DNA of 64,000 nucleotides from a bacterium (GCA_018824305.1 JAHJGM010000011.1:1-64000); one strand, 5' to 3'; shown: positions 36,532-46,622, counted from the stretch's first letter. The notes: generated by a model not told the origin, from the sequence alone. Numbers and translations are program-made.

Positions 36532-37220
36532 TGACATTTGAACAGCAATGGATTGAATATGATTTCAATCCGTTTATCCTATTTGACTCAGCAGGCAAGA
36601 TCGTCTCGTTAAATGCCGAGGCACAGTTTTTACTCGGCAGCTCAAACACTGCAACAATATTTGAGATCGCGACACTTCACGCAAGCCAAAACTTTGGATT
36701 TAAAACAACGTTTATGGATTTGGAGTTCGGCAGATATAAATTCTTTGGCATAACAGTAGGTTATGAGGATGAAGACCATTTAGGGATCCGTCTCTATCAG
36801 ATCCCGTCTTATCACTTTTCTAAGCCAAAAATCGACAGCGGTGAGATCATCAACGTATATACACTGATCGATCTATGTATAAGTACCAATTCTATCAGTT
36901 CAAATGCTACTTTCTTAAAAGATCTCGATCCCTCCATACCTGACGTGAGATTGAATACAAATCTTTTTGTAAAGCTTTTAAACAGGATATATTCGGCTTG
37001 TATCGAAAGTAACGAGATAACGACAAAACTCTTTTTCAGAGTCGGAGAGCATATCAAGTTCGACAATAAAAAGTATTCGCTCTTTACGATCATGATAAGT
37101 TCATCAAACGTCGATATGTCAAAATCCGCATCTATAGAGCAGCTGGCAGATCAAAACAGCGTGTCAGTAGAGATAAAAGAGAGTTTTATCTCTGTCAATA
37201 TCCCGCTGATCACTGATTAG
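36531..37220 (+). CDS. PAS-like/degenerate kinase-like protein coupled to rpoD
   Basis: A 229-residue soluble protein. Residues about 10-50 look like a PAS start (NPFILFDSAGKIVSLNAEAQF), and the C-terminal half (about 120-229) has the strand/helix order of a histidine-kinase ATPase domain (LFVKLLNRIYSACIES, then a final VSVEIKESFISVNIPL) but without recognisable G boxes. So it may be a degenerate sensor kinase, function unknown. ATG overlaps the rpoD stop by one base. Confidence 0.65.
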   Translation: MTFEQQWIEYDFNPFILFDSAGKIVSLNAEAQFLLGSSNTATIFEIATLHASQNFGFKTTFMDLEFGRYKFFGITVGYEDEDHLGIRLYQIPSYHFSKPKIDSGEIINVYTLIDLCISTNSISSNATFLKDLDPSIPDVRLNTNLFVKLLNRIYSACIESNEITTKLFFRVGEHIKFDNKKYSLFTIMISSSNVDMSKSASIEQLADQNSVSVEIKESFISVNIPLITD

Positions 37221-37725
37221 TCATAAACAGCTTTCTTCCTATAAAAAATCCTGCTATAAGTCCGACAAGTAAAAATAGCAGGTATGGAAATATCATAAGA
37301 TTTTGATTGTTTTGCAGTCCGATAAATCCAAATACCAAAAAAACATAAGGGATAATTCTAAACGCCGACATCGTAGCACCGGAAGCCAGCTTTGTATTTT
37401 TAAAACCATTTGCTTTTAATCTCTTTTTTTCCTCTTTGATAACGGCTTTTATATCTTGAGTTTCTAAAGCGGTCTCTTCATTTTCGTCATACAGATCATA
37501 TGGATCGTCTATCTTATCAAGTTCATCTCTGTTATCATCACTGTAAGCGCCCGCTTCTACTCTTTTTTCAACCAAACGTTTATATGAATACATAGAGCCT
37601 ATGATGATAAACAAAGCGCTAAGAAAGGCGATCTGAGCATTTAAAAAGAATTTATAGGAGACAATATTTGTAGCTACGGTAACGAGTTCAGCGACAAGAA
37701 AAATATTAATAGTTCTTTTCACCAT
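37210..37725 (-). CDS. membrane protein with cytosolic charged domain
   Basis: A 171-residue protein: two N-terminal helices (about 6-52), a charged region with a DDPYDLYDENEE acidic stretch, and two C-terminal helices (about 117-162). Start at the ATG 37725, with GAGGATT just upstream; upstream ATGs at 37737 and 37749 are less likely. Overlaps the AtpZ-like gene by 20 nt. In C. jejuni a comparable membrane gene neighbours hemL (from memory). Function unknown. Confidence 0.7.
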   Translation of the reverse strand: MVKRTINIFLVAELVTVATNIVSYKFFLNAQIAFLSALFIIIGSMYSYKRLVEKRVEAGAYSDDNRDELDKIDDPYDLYDENEETALETQDIKAVIKEEKKRLKANGFKNTKLASGATMSAFRIIPYVFLVFGFIGLQNNQNLMIFPYLLFLLVGLIAGFFIGRKLFMTNQ

Positions 37726-38035
37726 AATCCTCGTCATCTTCCTCGTCATTATTTTTATCTTCAAGCTCTTTTTTGTATTTGTATCTTGGTTCTTCTGCCA
37801 ATTTCTCAAACTCTTTATACTGTTTTGAGTATGCTTTATAGACGTTTAATACAGCCGCTGCGATACCCACAAATACGCCGATCCAAAATACCCACTCGAC
37901 ATCAAAAAGGCGTTTTAGCCCAAATCCAAGTGCGACACCTATAAGTATAGCGACCACCATTGAGATACCAAGAGAAAGACTCTCGGCACCCTCCACTATC
38001 GGTTTTAAACGTGGTTTTTTTTCTTCTTCGTTCAT
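37706..38035 (-). CDS. AtpZ/AtpI-family protein
   Basis: A 109-residue protein with two membrane helices (about 24-66: [20 protein letters not shown] and [22 protein letters not shown]), the AtpZ/AtpI pattern. Family members assist assembly or magnesium supply of F0F1 ATP synthase. A charged acidic tail follows. No atp genes are adjacent; it overlaps hemL by 4 nt. Confidence 0.82.
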   Translation of the reverse strand: MNEEEKKPRLKPIVEGAESLSLGISMVVAILIGVALGFGLKRLFDVEWVFWIGVFVGIAAAVLNVYKAYSKQYKEFEKLAEEPRYKYKKELEDKNNDEEDDEDYGEKNY

Positions 38036-39318
38036 TTGATACGTCCAAATACTCTGTCACACGCTTTGATCGTGTCTTCGATCATCTCGTCTGTCGTCGC
38101 TGTCGAGATAAAACCCGTCTCAAACTGTGAACAGGCAAAATAATACCCCTCTTCAAGCATCCCTGCATGAAACTTAGCAAATAACGCCGTATCCGATGTC
38201 AGAGCATCGGCAAAATTCTTCACTGGATTATCGTTAAAGAAAAATCCGAACATCGAACCTCTTGAGTCGATTTGAAGAGCAATACCGTGTTTGTGCGCCA
38301 TCTCTTTCATACCTTCAACCAACCGAGCAGCTCTTACATGTAAGGTATCCATCACTCTTGCATGGGTTTTAAGTTTTTTTAGAGCTGCAAGACCCGCTGC
38401 CATAGCGACAGGATTTCCGCTAAGTGTCCCCGCTTGATATACAGGGCCCTCAGGAGAAAGTTTTGCCATGATCTCCGCACGCCCGCCAAAAGCACCTACA
38501 GGCATACCGCCGCCGATCACTTTTCCGAGTGTCACAATATCCGGTTTTACACCCGTAATAGACTCGGCACCGTGAATCGATGCACGAAAACCGCTCATAA
38601 CTTCATCAAATATCAGTAAAGTACCGTTTGCATCGCACAGACGTCTTAGTTCAACCAAAAATTCTTTATCCGCAGGAACCAGACCCATATTTCCTGCTAT
38701 CGGCTCGATGATAACACAAGCGATATCTTTAGAGTCGTTAAAACATTTCTTTACGCTCTCTATATCGTTATAAGTCGCAAGCAGAGTATGTTTTGTAAAA
38801 TCTGCCGGAACACCCGGAGAACTTGGATTGCCAAATGTAGCAGCACCGCTTCCCGCTTGTACTAAAAGCGAATCACTGTGACCATGATAGCATCCTGTGA
38901 ACTTCACGATATCATCACGCCCGGTAAAGCCGCGAGCAAGACGAATAGCACTCATAACTGCTTCTGTACCGCTGCTTACAAAACGCACTTTATCCATCGA
39001 ATCAAAAAATGACACGACCAAAGATGCAAGTTCTGTCTCAGCTTCTGTAGGAGCACCAAAACTCAGACCATGTTTTACGGCTTCGATAACCGCATTTTCT
39101 ATCTCTTCGTTTCTATGTCCGAAAATCAGCGGACCCCAGCTTTGTACATAATCTACATACTTATTGCCGTCGATGTCTATTATATATGCACCCTCTCCTG
39201 AAGAGATAAAACGCGGAGTTCCACCGACACTTGCAAATGCGCGTACAGGAGAGTTTACACCGCCCGGGATCAGTTGTTGTGCTTCATGAAATGCTTTTAC
39301 AGACTTTTCTATACTCAT
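38032..39318 (-). CDS. hemL: glutamate-1-semialdehyde 2,1-aminomutase HemL
   Basis: PLP enzyme making 5-aminolevulinate in the C5 pathway for heme. The 428 residues have [42 protein letters not shown] and the PLP-binding Lys in [16 protein letters not shown]. It is first in a run followed by the AtpZ-like and membrane genes. Confidence 0.96.
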   Translation of the reverse strand: MSIEKSVKAFHEAQQLIPGGVNSPVRAFASVGGTPRFISSGEGAYIIDIDGNKYVDYVQSWGPLIFGHRNEEIENAVIEAVKHGLSFGAPTEAETELASLVVSFFDSMDKVRFVSSGTEAVMSAIRLARGFTGRDDIVKFTGCYHGHSDSLLVQAGSGAATFGNPSSPGVPADFTKHTLLATYNDIESVKKCFNDSKDIACVIIEPIAGNMGLVPADKEFLVELRRLCDANGTLLIFDEVMSGFRASIHGAESITGVKPDIVTLGKVIGGGMPVGAFGGRAEIMAKLSPEGPVYQAGTLSGNPVAMAAGLAALKKLKTHARVMDTLHVRAARLVEGMKEMAHKHGIALQIDSRGSMFGFFFNDNPVKNFADALTSDTALFAKFHAGMLEEGYYFACSQFETGFISTATTDEMIEDTIKACDRVFGRIK

Positions 39319-39377
39319 AAAATAAAACCTTAAAATATTTTTGTCATTATATCCAATTAGTGTTAATGTAGTTTTGT

Positions 39378-39383
39378 TATAAT
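39378..39383 (+). promoter_or_regulatory. -10 hexamer of the TonB-like gene
   Basis: TATAAT preceded by TTTTGT, 26 nt before the TTG start, in the divergent spacer with hemL. Confidence 0.5.
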
Positions 39384-39409
39384 GGCGTAATTAATAATTG
39401 AGGTAATTT

Positions 39410-40306
39410 TTGAACCGTTCCACTGCAGCATTTTTAATAGCGACCTTATTTCATGCACTGCTGATTTTGATCTTTATTTTGTTGGCCAGAAGTATGCCTA
39501 TTTTAGAAAAAAACAAGCCTGAAGAAAAGCGAATTAAAATCTCACTGCAAGAGCTTCCAAAACCAAAAGAAAGCAAAGATGCAGGCGTCGATAAAAAACC
39601 TGTCAAACAGCCTGATATCGCACCGCCTATGCCAAAAGGCAGCCAGCTGAAAAAACTTGTTCAAGAACCTATAAAATATGTACCGAAAAAAATCGTTCAA
39701 GAACCTCACAAAATGGCGATCAACGAACAAGAAAAACCTAAAAAAACAACAGAGTCTGTACAACAAAAAATCGAAGAGCTACCCGTTAATAAGCAGTTTA
39801 TAGAAGTTTCAAAAGAAGTTGACAAGAATGAGACCATCGCCAAGAAAGAAGCTGAAAAAAAACATTCAAAACTCTACTCTTTTCTCTCGAAAGAGGATCC
39901 AAATCAAGACAAAACAGAGAATAAAAAGCAGGTAGAGCGAAGCAGTGAGATCAATCAAGATATAAAAGAACTGTACGGTTCGGAATTTGGTGAGCTTAGT
40001 GCAGGTGAACAAAAATACATACTTGACAATACCGAGATCATGAGAAGGATCACTCAACAGGTCTTAAACAGGGTCGGTCGCGTAAATATACCCCATGAAC
40101 TGCGCGTAAACAGCATTAATCTCATCGAGTTTTATCTCCATCCAAACGGAGATATGACAGATTTTAGATTTATCAAAAAAAGCGGATTTTATGTGCTTGA
40201 CGATACGACCAAAGAGACTATAGAATATGCTTACAGCAAGTATCCAAGACCTGCGCAAAAAACACTTATACGCTATAAGGTCGGATATTATTTAAGGGGT
40301 TATTGA
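39410..40306 (+). CDS. TonB-like energy transducer
   Basis: A 298-residue protein with one N-terminal membrane helix (about 5-30), a long Lys/Pro/Glu-rich periplasmic stalk, and a C-terminal TonB fold (about 190-298, with NLIEFYLHPNGDMTDFRFIKKSG). It starts at TTG with GAGGTAA upstream. No exbB or exbD adjoins, so it probably works with ExbBD encoded elsewhere, or is a TolA-like protein. Confidence 0.78.
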   Translation: MNRSTAAFLIATLFHALLILIFILLARSMPILEKNKPEEKRIKISLQELPKPKESKDAGVDKKPVKQPDIAPPMPKGSQLKKLVQEPIKYVPKKIVQEPHKMAINEQEKPKKTTESVQQKIEELPVNKQFIEVSKEVDKNETIAKKEAEKKHSKLYSFLSKEDPNQDKTENKKQVERSSEINQDIKELYGSEFGELSAGEQKYILDNTEIMRRITQQVLNRVGRVNIPHELRVNSINLIEFYLHPNGDMTDFRFIKKSGFYVLDDTTKETIEYAYSKYPRPAQKTLIRYKVGYYLRGY

Positions 40307-40325
40307 TGAAAACAAGATTGGGCGG

Positions 40326-41264
40326 TTAGCTCTTTTTCATGTTTAAAAGAGCTAGTGCGCCTTTGTATATCGGCTCATCAATAAAACCGTACTCATCATC
40401 TACAAATCCCGTAATTCCTAGGTCTCTATTCATCTCAAATAATTTGACTATCACTTTTGCACGTTCAAGTTCGGCTTGTTCATCTTTAAATATCTCATTT
40501 ACCAAGCTTACCTGAGAGAGAGAGATACACCCTTTTGCATCAAATCCCATACTTTTTTCCAATTCGAGCCATAGTTTGAACTCATCAAGATTTTTGAAAT
40601 CCTGATAGACAAACGATACCGGCTTTACATGTATGGCTTTACATGTAACAAGAAAATGACTTAACATATATAAAAACGTATGGTTGTCACGTCGTATCTG
40701 AGATTGTGCCATTCGCATATCTGCAAAAAGATCCAAGATCCCGAGATAAAACGTTTTCACCCGTTTATTTATTTTGAGAGACGCAAGATTCGCCCAAGCT
40801 TCGCATGTCTCTATTGAGAGATGGAGTTCTATATCTTCGTGAAGAAGATGCAAGATGTTTTCTACCTCTTTTGGAGTTCTTATTTTCGGTACACGAATAG
40901 CATCGGGTCTGAACTGGTTCAGATAGGTTATCTCATCATATCCGCCCTCATCCAAAGCGTTAACGCGCACGACCAGCTTTTTGTCGGATTCATTATAATA
41001 TGACAAAAAAATCGCACAAAGGGCAAGAGCGAAAGGTTTTTGCTCTTTTGAAACCCCGTCTTCAAGATTTAACATAATACATTCGGATTCCAAAGAGGGT
41101 ATCTTTAGCAGATGTTTCAAATTATGGGCTGAGAGCATCAGAGCAGACTTATAATCTTCTCTTTTATTGATGACTCTGTATTTTGGCACTGCGATCTTAT
41201 CTAGTGCAGACAAGTCATTTTCTTCCAAGGCTTTTTCTATTGATCTTAAAAAAACATCATCCAC
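40326..41264 (-). CDS. HpcH/HpaI aldolase, citrate lyase beta-like (CitE family)
   Basis: A 312-residue TIM-barrel protein of the CitE-like family: an early LMLSAHNL, MLNLEDGVSKEQKPFA (metal/acid region), RVNALDEGG and a HLSIETCEAWANL glutamate region. CitE-like proteins cleave or hydrolyse acyl-CoA such as malyl- or citramalyl-CoA; the substrate cannot be assigned. The ATG overlaps the cytochrome stop by 1 nt. The sequence contains two TACATGTA copies 14 nt apart. Confidence 0.82.
   Translation of the reverse strand: MDDVFLRSIEKALEENDLSALDKIAVPKYRVINKREDYKSALMLSAHNLKHLLKIPSLESECIMLNLEDGVSKEQKPFALALCAIFLSYYNESDKKLVVRVNALDEGGYDEITYLNQFRPDAIRVPKIRTPKEVENILHLLHEDIELHLSIETCEAWANLASLKINKRVKTFYLGILDLFADMRMAQSQIRRDNHTFLYMLSHFLVTCKAIHVKPVSFVYQDFKNLDEFKLWLELEKSMGFDAKGCISLSQVSLVNEIFKDEQAELERAKVIVKLFEMNRDLGITGFVDDEYGFIDEPIYKGALALLNMKKS
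40626..40647. repeat. paired TACATGTA palindromes inside the citE-like gene
   Basis: Two copies (40626-40633 and 40640-40647), 14 nt apart, in coding sequence, encoding the CKAIHVK region. Both lie in the frame of the gene without harm. Confidence 0.75.
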
Positions 41265-41593
41265 TATTTTTTCTCCTTATGAAGATAATTGTAAAGCGTT
41301 TCTATCTCATCTTTGGTTAAAAAGTATCTTGGCATGCCGTTTTTACGAGTATCCAATGCTTCATAGAACTCCCTAAAACCAAGCAGTGTGATATCCGGCC
41401 CACGAAACTCTTTTTGTACACCGTTACTTTCATATTTTGCTACCAATAATCCTTTGCCATTCTCACCGTGACACTTGTCACACCCGATTCCTCTTGGATT
41501 TTGGTACAGCGAAGACGCATATTCATCTTCGGTAATAAACGACGCAACGGCAAAGACGTATATGGGTATTATAAATAATAGAATCAATTTCAT
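41264..41593 (-). CDS. small periplasmic monoheme cytochrome c
   Basis: A 109-residue exported cytochrome c: signal peptide (about 1-19), heme motif CDKCH (residues 38-42) and a likely axial Met in GMPRYFL. Probably an electron carrier in the periplasm. In C. jejuni a cytochrome lies between hemL and folD (from memory), matching this context. Coupled to the CitE-like gene. Confidence 0.88.
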   Translation of the reverse strand: MKLILLFIIPIYVFAVASFITEDEYASSLYQNPRGIGCDKCHGENGKGLLVAKYESNGVQKEFRGPDITLLGFREFYEALDTRKNGMPRYFLTKDEIETLYNYLHKEKK

Positions 41594-41654
41594 TCAAAGC
41601 GACCTTTTAGGCAATTATCGGTATATTATCAAAAAAATAATTTATGGTGATTAA

Positions 41655-42509
41655 ATGAAGCTTCTTGACGGTAAAACTTTAGCAAAAAAGATTGAAAATG
41701 AGGTATTGGCAGGTACAGAGCTGCTAAAAGAGCAAACCGGAAGAGTTCCCGGATTAGCTGTTATACTAGTTGGAAACGACCCTGCTAGCCAAGCTTACGT
41801 AAGCATGAAGAAAAAAGCATGTGACAGAGTCGGTTTTTACTCAGTTACGCACGAAATGCCAAAAAATATCTCTCAAGACGCTATAGAAAATACTATCTCT
41901 ATGATGAATAATAATCCAAATATCGACGGAATACTTATCCAACTTCCCCTTCCTCCGCAAATAGATACGACAAAACTGCTTGAACTAGTAGCTCCAAACA
42001 AAGACGTAGACGGCTTTCATCCCTATAATGTAGGGCGTTTGACTACCGGACTTGAGGGTTTTGTCCCATGTACTCCGCTGGGTGTGATGGAGCTTTTTAA
42101 AGAGTATGATATCGATCTCAAAGGGAAAAACTGCGTTGTCGTCGGTGCTTCAAACATAGTCGGAAAGCCTATGGCTTCACTTTTATTAAATGCCAACGCA
42201 ACTGTCGAGATATGCCATATATTTACCGATGATTTACAAAAGCATACCCTTAACGCTGATATAATTCTAGTAGGTGTCGGTGTTATCGGACTCATAAAAG
42301 AAGATATGGTAAAAGACGGTGCGATCATCATAGATATCGGGATAAACAGAGCTGATGATGGAAAACTTGTCGGCGATGTAGACTTTGAGAATGTCTCAAA
42401 AAAATGCTCATACATCACTCCCGTCCCAGGCGGTGTCGGACCAATGACTATATCAATGCTTCTTAGTAACACGTTAAAAGCGGCACAACATCATTCTAAA
42501 GAGAATTAA
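41655..42509 (+). CDS. folD: bifunctional methylenetetrahydrofolate dehydrogenase/cyclohydrolase FolD
   Basis: Interconverts 5,10-methylene- and 10-formyl-tetrahydrofolate. The 284 residues have VGNDPASQAYVSMKKKACDRVGF (catalytic Lys region), QLPLPPQID and the NADP-site GASNIVGKPMASLLLN. It overlaps lepB by one base (TAATG), so the following genes probably share its promoter. Confidence 0.95.
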   Translation: MKLLDGKTLAKKIENEVLAGTELLKEQTGRVPGLAVILVGNDPASQAYVSMKKKACDRVGFYSVTHEMPKNISQDAIENTISMMNNNPNIDGILIQLPLPPQIDTTKLLELVAPNKDVDGFHPYNVGRLTTGLEGFVPCTPLGVMELFKEYDIDLKGKNCVVVGASNIVGKPMASLLLNANATVEICHIFTDDLQKHTLNADIILVGVGVIGLIKEDMVKDGAIIIDIGINRADDGKLVGDVDFENVSKKCSYITPVPGGVGPMTISMLLSNTLKAAQHHSKEN

Positions 42510-43423
42510 TGAAAAACTTTTTATATAAAACGTATAAATTTTCAAACTCATGGCCCGGGACGATCATTATCGTTTTATTTGTTATATTTTTTGTCGCACA
42601 GGCTTTTAGAATCCCAAGCGGGTCTATGAAAGACTCTCTTTTGATCGGAGACCATCTTTTTGCCAAGAAATTCGTATATGGTGTCCCTACTCCGCATATT
42701 CCGTTTTTAGAGCTATCTGTCACACCATGGAGCGATGACCTGCACCTGATCGACGGAGCTGAACCAAAACGCGGCGATATAGTGATCTTCAGATATCCGC
42801 ATAACGTCAAACTGCATTATGTCAAAAGATGCGTAGGACTTCCCGGAGATGAACTATTTGTCAAAAATAAAGACCTTTATCTTCATCCGCATGAGGGAGA
42901 CGAGTTTATCAATAAAACCTATCCAAAAGAGAACATCGTCACAATTGACGGTAAGCTTTGGGTAAAAAATCCTTATATGAAGCAGCATCCGGGGATTCAC
43001 CATGATGATGCGATTCAAGGAGACTCTCCCGTATTGCTTTCAAATGACGGCAGAATGGAGAGAATAGGTTCGATCGAAAAACTCAATATGGTTGTCTCAA
43101 ATATGTACAAGCTCTCAAACGACATTAGACTTTTAGAACATAATCCCATCTTTGAAACGGCAGTTATAACCGTACCTGCAAAAAGCTACTTTATGATGGG
43201 TGACAACCGTGACCACAGTAACGACAGCCGTTTTTGGGGTCCTGTACCTTATGCAAACCTAGAGGGAACGCCTTGGTTCATCTACTTTAGTATGGATGAC
43301 AACTATGAGATCAGATGGGATAGAATGGGTAAAACTCCGGCAGACCTTGAACAGCCTGAGTACTTAGAGCGTGCGATAGCTCAGAGAATCAAAGAGGATA
43401 AAAAAGATAATGGACTTTATTGA
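42509..43423 (+). CDS. lepB: signal peptidase I LepB
   Basis: Membrane protease that removes signal peptides. Single N-terminal helix (about 17-33), Ser 39 in RIPSGSM as nucleophile, Lys in HNVKLHYVKRCVGLPGD as base, and the box E GDNRDHSNDSRFWGP. The 304 residues include a long periplasmic insert (about 110-190), which is usual for this phylum. Its end overlaps the M50 gene by 14 nt. Confidence 0.95.
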   Translation: MKNFLYKTYKFSNSWPGTIIIVLFVIFFVAQAFRIPSGSMKDSLLIGDHLFAKKFVYGVPTPHIPFLELSVTPWSDDLHLIDGAEPKRGDIVIFRYPHNVKLHYVKRCVGLPGDELFVKNKDLYLHPHEGDEFINKTYPKENIVTIDGKLWVKNPYMKQHPGIHHDDAIQGDSPVLLSNDGRMERIGSIEKLNMVVSNMYKLSNDIRLLEHNPIFETAVITVPAKSYFMMGDNRDHSNDSRFWGPVPYANLEGTPWFIYFSMDDNYEIRWDRMGKTPADLEQPEYLERAIAQRIKEDKKDNGLY

Positions 43424-44087
43424 TATATTAAAGATCATAACTGCCGTTTTAGCTCTTATGATAGCTATTATAGGCCATGAGATAATGCATGGCTATATAG
43501 CTTACAAATACGGAGATATGACAGCCAAAAACGCAGGACGTCTCTCTATAAATCCTCTCATACATGTAGATATGGTCGGGACGATCATCGTACCTGCCGT
43601 TTTATACTTTCTGCCGATGCTTTTAGGCGGTGGCGGAGGTTTTATCTTCGGATGGGCGAAACCTGTACCCGTAAACATGAGAACCGTTATACAACGAGGC
43701 GGATATAATGCCGCGATGCAAGTAAGTCTGGCGGGTATAGTCTATAACTTTACAATCGCAGCGTTTGCTTCTATGCTGCTCGTTTCTATGAGCGCTCCGA
43801 CAACTGCAGATTCTCTGATCTATATTTTCACCTACATGCTGGTTATGCAGCTAGTCATCATAAACGTCGTGCTTGGCGTTTTCAATCTGCTGCCGATCCC
43901 TCAGTTTGACGGAGCACATTTTTTAATGTACCTTGCACTGAAGTTTCATCAAAAAGAGATAGCAGAAACGTTTTATAAATTAGAGCGTTATGGTATGATT
44001 ATAGTACTTGTTATACTTATGACACCGTTAAAAGATTATCTATTGATATTGCCAGTTCAAATGGTATTAAAACTACTACTATCATAA
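43410..44087 (+). CDS. site-2 protease family protein (M50)
   Basis: A 225-residue multispanning metalloprotease. HExxH is in IGHEIMHGYIAY (about residue 22) and the second motif NLLPIPQFDGAHF supplies the Asp. No PDZ domain. It may cut a membrane-anchored regulator; the substrate is unknown. Confidence 0.88.
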   Translation: MDFIDILKIITAVLALMIAIIGHEIMHGYIAYKYGDMTAKNAGRLSINPLIHVDMVGTIIVPAVLYFLPMLLGGGGGFIFGWAKPVPVNMRTVIQRGGYNAAMQVSLAGIVYNFTIAAFASMLLVSMSAPTTADSLIYIFTYMLVMQLVIINVVLGVFNLLPIPQFDGAHFLMYLALKFHQKEIAETFYKLERYGMIIVLVILMTPLKDYLLILPVQMVLKLLLS

Positions 44088-44098
44088 AGGAAGACCGG

Positions 44099-44536
44099 AT
44101 GAAATTTTATATAGCTACAGACCACGCCGGAGTCGATCTAAAAGACTATACAGTCGAGTTACTAAAACAAAAAGGGCATGAGGTCATCGACCTAGGGCCG
44201 TTTGATAAAGAGAGAGTCGATTATCCGGACTATGCGGTAAAAGTCGCACAAAGCGTGCTTAAAGACAAAGAGAGCCAAGGGATCCTGATCTGCGGTTCAG
44301 GCATCGGTATGAGTATGGCTGCAAACAGATTTCACGGCATCCGCGCAGCACTTTGCCACGACGCATACACTGCACAAGTGGCACGCGGACACAATGACGC
44401 GAACATCCTCTGTTTTGGAGAACGCATCGTCGGCAAAGGCGTCGCCGAATCTATCATAGACAGTTGGCTTGCCTCAAGTTTTGAAGGCGGACGCCACGCA
44501 GGACGTGTTGAAAAGATAGAATCTATACAAGGATAA
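44099..44536 (+). CDS. rpiB: ribose-5-phosphate isomerase B
   Basis: Interconverts ribose-5- and ribulose-5-phosphate. The 145 residues contain ATDHAGVDLK, DYPDYA and the catalytic CGSGIGMSMAANR, diagnostic of RpiB (LacAB family). It supplies ribose phosphate for the phosphoribosyl-linked reactions, fitting its neighbour apt. Confidence 0.93.
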   Translation: MKFYIATDHAGVDLKDYTVELLKQKGHEVIDLGPFDKERVDYPDYAVKVAQSVLKDKESQGILICGSGIGMSMAANRFHGIRAALCHDAYTAQVARGHNDANILCFGERIVGKGVAESIIDSWLASSFEGGRHAGRVEKIESIQG

Positions 44537-44539
44537 AAG

Positions 44540-44872
44540 ATGTTTTTTGAATGGTCTTTATTAACTATTGTTTCACTGATAGCTATATTTTTATTTGTAA
44601 AGATGTTTTATTTTAAAAGTATTACCGTAAAAGAGCAACGTAGTAATGAGATGATGAAATTAACATTGCAAGAAGCCGAGATACTTATCAGAAAATATCA
44701 GATACAGCTCCAACGTGCACTTGGAAACGTCGATATCTTAAGTGATGAGCTTAGTAAACTGAGAAATGAACTCAAAACATTAAAACAGCGTAACTCTAAA
44801 CACAGAGTCGAAACTGAAAGATTAAACTCTAAGATAAAAGCCCTTGAGGGCAGAATAGACGCTTTACTATAA
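44540..44872 (+). CDS. small membrane-anchored coiled-coil protein
   Basis: A 110-residue protein: one helix (about 5-25) followed by a long heptad-patterned coiled coil (about 38-109, [19 protein letters not shown]). Starts 3 nt after rpiB and ends 8 nt before apt, so it is in the same transcript. No family recognised. Confidence 0.7.
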   Translation: MFFEWSLLTIVSLIAIFLFVKMFYFKSITVKEQRSNEMMKLTLQEAEILIRKYQIQLQRALGNVDILSDELSKLRNELKTLKQRNSKHRVETERLNSKIKALEGRIDALL

Positions 44873-44880
44873 GGATAACT

Positions 44881-45423
44881 ATGACAACGGAAGATTTAAA
44901 AATCATAAATAACGCGATTCGGGATATACCCGATTTTCCAAAACCGGGAATCGTCTTTAAAGATATAACTACTTTATTAAACGACAAACATGCTTTTTCG
45001 GTACTTATGAACCATTTGGCTACAAGATACAAAGAGTATGACCTAGACTTCGTAGCAGGTATCGATGCACGCGGTTTTATTTTCGGTGCCGCACTTGCTC
45101 AGATGCTGGGAACGGGCTTTGTACCCATCCGCAAAAAAGGCAAACTGCCATACACGACTATCTCTGAAAAATACTCATTGGAGTATGGTTTTGATGAAGT
45201 AGAGATCCATATCGACGCTTTTAGAGATATTAAAAACGCAAAAATACTGCTTATAGACGACCTTATAGCGACAGGCGGGACTGCAAACGCTGCAGCTTCA
45301 CTTATCAATAAAACAGGCGCCGTATGTGTCGAAGCATGTTTTATCCTTGCTTTGAACTTCCTCGATGGACAAAAAGTACTGGAAAAACAGACAAAAGTTT
45401 ACAGTGTTGTAGGAATCGATTAA
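44881..45423 (+). CDS. apt: adenine phosphoribosyltransferase
   Basis: Purine salvage: adenine plus PRPP gives AMP. The 180 residues have [13 protein letters not shown] and the PRPP motif [17 protein letters not shown]. Its stop overlaps the trpB start (TAATG). Confidence 0.95.
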   Translation: MTTEDLKIINNAIRDIPDFPKPGIVFKDITTLLNDKHAFSVLMNHLATRYKEYDLDFVAGIDARGFIFGAALAQMLGTGFVPIRKKGKLPYTTISEKYSLEYGFDEVEIHIDAFRDIKNAKILLIDDLIATGGTANAAASLINKTGAVCVEACFILALNFLDGQKVLEKQTKVYSVVGID

Positions 45424-46622
45424 TGTATATACCATCACCATCAAAATTTGATCCGAACGAAAACGGACATTTTGGCATCTTCGGAGGACGCTATGTTCCT
45501 GAGACACTGATGCCCGCTCTTTTGGAACTGGAAAAAAAATATAAAGAGATCAGATTCGATAAAGAGTTCTGGAAAGAAGTAGATTACTACCTAAAAGATT
45601 ATGTAGGCCGCCCTTCTCCGCTTTACTATGCACACAATATCTCAGAGGAACTTGGTGCAAAGATATACCTTAAACGTGAAGACTTGAACCATACCGGAGC
45701 ACATAAAGTAAACAATGTTATAGCGCAAGGTCTTATGGCAAAACGTCTGGGATATAAAAAAGTCATCGCAGAAACGGGTGCTGGACAACATGGTGTCGCT
45801 ACTGCTACCATCGCTGCTCTTTTGGGTCTGGAGTGCGAAATTTTCATGGGTGCGAAAGATGTCGCACGCCAAGAGTTAAATGTTTTTCGTATGAAGCTTT
45901 TAGGTGCGAAGGTGAACTCTGTACAAAGCGGTTCAAAAACACTAAAAGACGCTATGAACGATGCGATCCGCCACTGGGTCACAAACGCAAGAGACACTTT
46001 TTACATCATAGGCACGGTTGCAGGTCCGCATCCATATCCGATGATGGTTCGTGATTTTCAGGCTATCATAGGTTATGAAGCTAGAGCACAGATACTTGAA
46101 AAGGAAAACCGTCTGCCTGACCATGTTATCGCTTGTATCGGCGGAGGAAGTAATGCCATCGGTGCATTTCAGCACTTTTTGGAAGACAAAGAGGTCAAAT
46201 GTATCGGTGTTGAAGCAGGTGGACACGGAGTCGATACAGATAAACACGGATGCTCGCTTCTTATGGGCCGTCCGGGAGTACTGCACGGACAGATGAGCTA
46301 TCTGCTTCAGGATGACGATGGTCAGATATTAGAAGCCCATTCTATCTCAGCAGGACTCGATTACCCTGGAATCGGACCCGAACATGCATTTCACAAAGAC
46401 AACGAAACCGTTCTCTACGGAAATGCGACTGATCAAGAAGCATTGGATGCCTTTGTATGGCTTTCACAAAAAGAGGGGATCATCCCTGCATTTGAAAGTG
46501 CTCATGCCGTAGCCTATCTTAAAAAAATAGAGGATATCAAAGGAAAACTTATCATTGTCAATCTATCGGGTCGCGGTGACAAAGATATGATGCAGGCAAA
46601 AGACCTGCTCCATTTCGATTAA
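45423..46622 (+). CDS. trpB: tryptophan synthase beta chain
   Basis: Makes tryptophan from indole and serine with PLP. The 399 residues have [13 protein letters not shown] (PLP-Lys 95), [10 protein letters not shown] and [13 protein letters not shown], the TrpB1 type that normally pairs with TrpA. I start at the ATG overlapping the apt stop; an ATG at 45324 would run 33 codons inside apt in another frame. No trpA or other trp gene adjoins, an orphan arrangement. Confidence 0.95.
   Translation: MYIPSPSKFDPNENGHFGIFGGRYVPETLMPALLELEKKYKEIRFDKEFWKEVDYYLKDYVGRPSPLYYAHNISEELGAKIYLKREDLNHTGAHKVNNVIAQGLMAKRLGYKKVIAETGAGQHGVATATIAALLGLECEIFMGAKDVARQELNVFRMKLLGAKVNSVQSGSKTLKDAMNDAIRHWVTNARDTFYIIGTVAGPHPYPMMVRDFQAIIGYEARAQILEKENRLPDHVIACIGGGSNAIGAFQHFLEDKEVKCIGVEAGGHGVDTDKHGCSLLMGRPGVLHGQMSYLLQDDDGQILEAHSISAGLDYPGIGPEHAFHKDNETVLYGNATDQEALDAFVWLSQKEGIIPAFESAHAVAYLKKIEDIKGKLIIVNLSGRGDKDMMQAKDLLHFD

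Noticed and set aside
39410-40306. TolA rather than TonB
   Set aside because: The C-terminal domain reads like TonB (FYLHPNGDMTDFRFIKKSG) and the stalk is Lys/Pro/Glu rich; TolA cannot be excluded but no tol genes adjoin.
40306-40329. A seven-codon ORF after the TonB-like gene
   Set aside because: It is too short, has no ribosome site of its own and ends at once.
45324-45422. A longer trpB beginning 33 codons upstream
   Set aside because: The extra residues come from apt in another frame; family members start at [12 protein letters not shown] and the ATG overlaps the apt stop.
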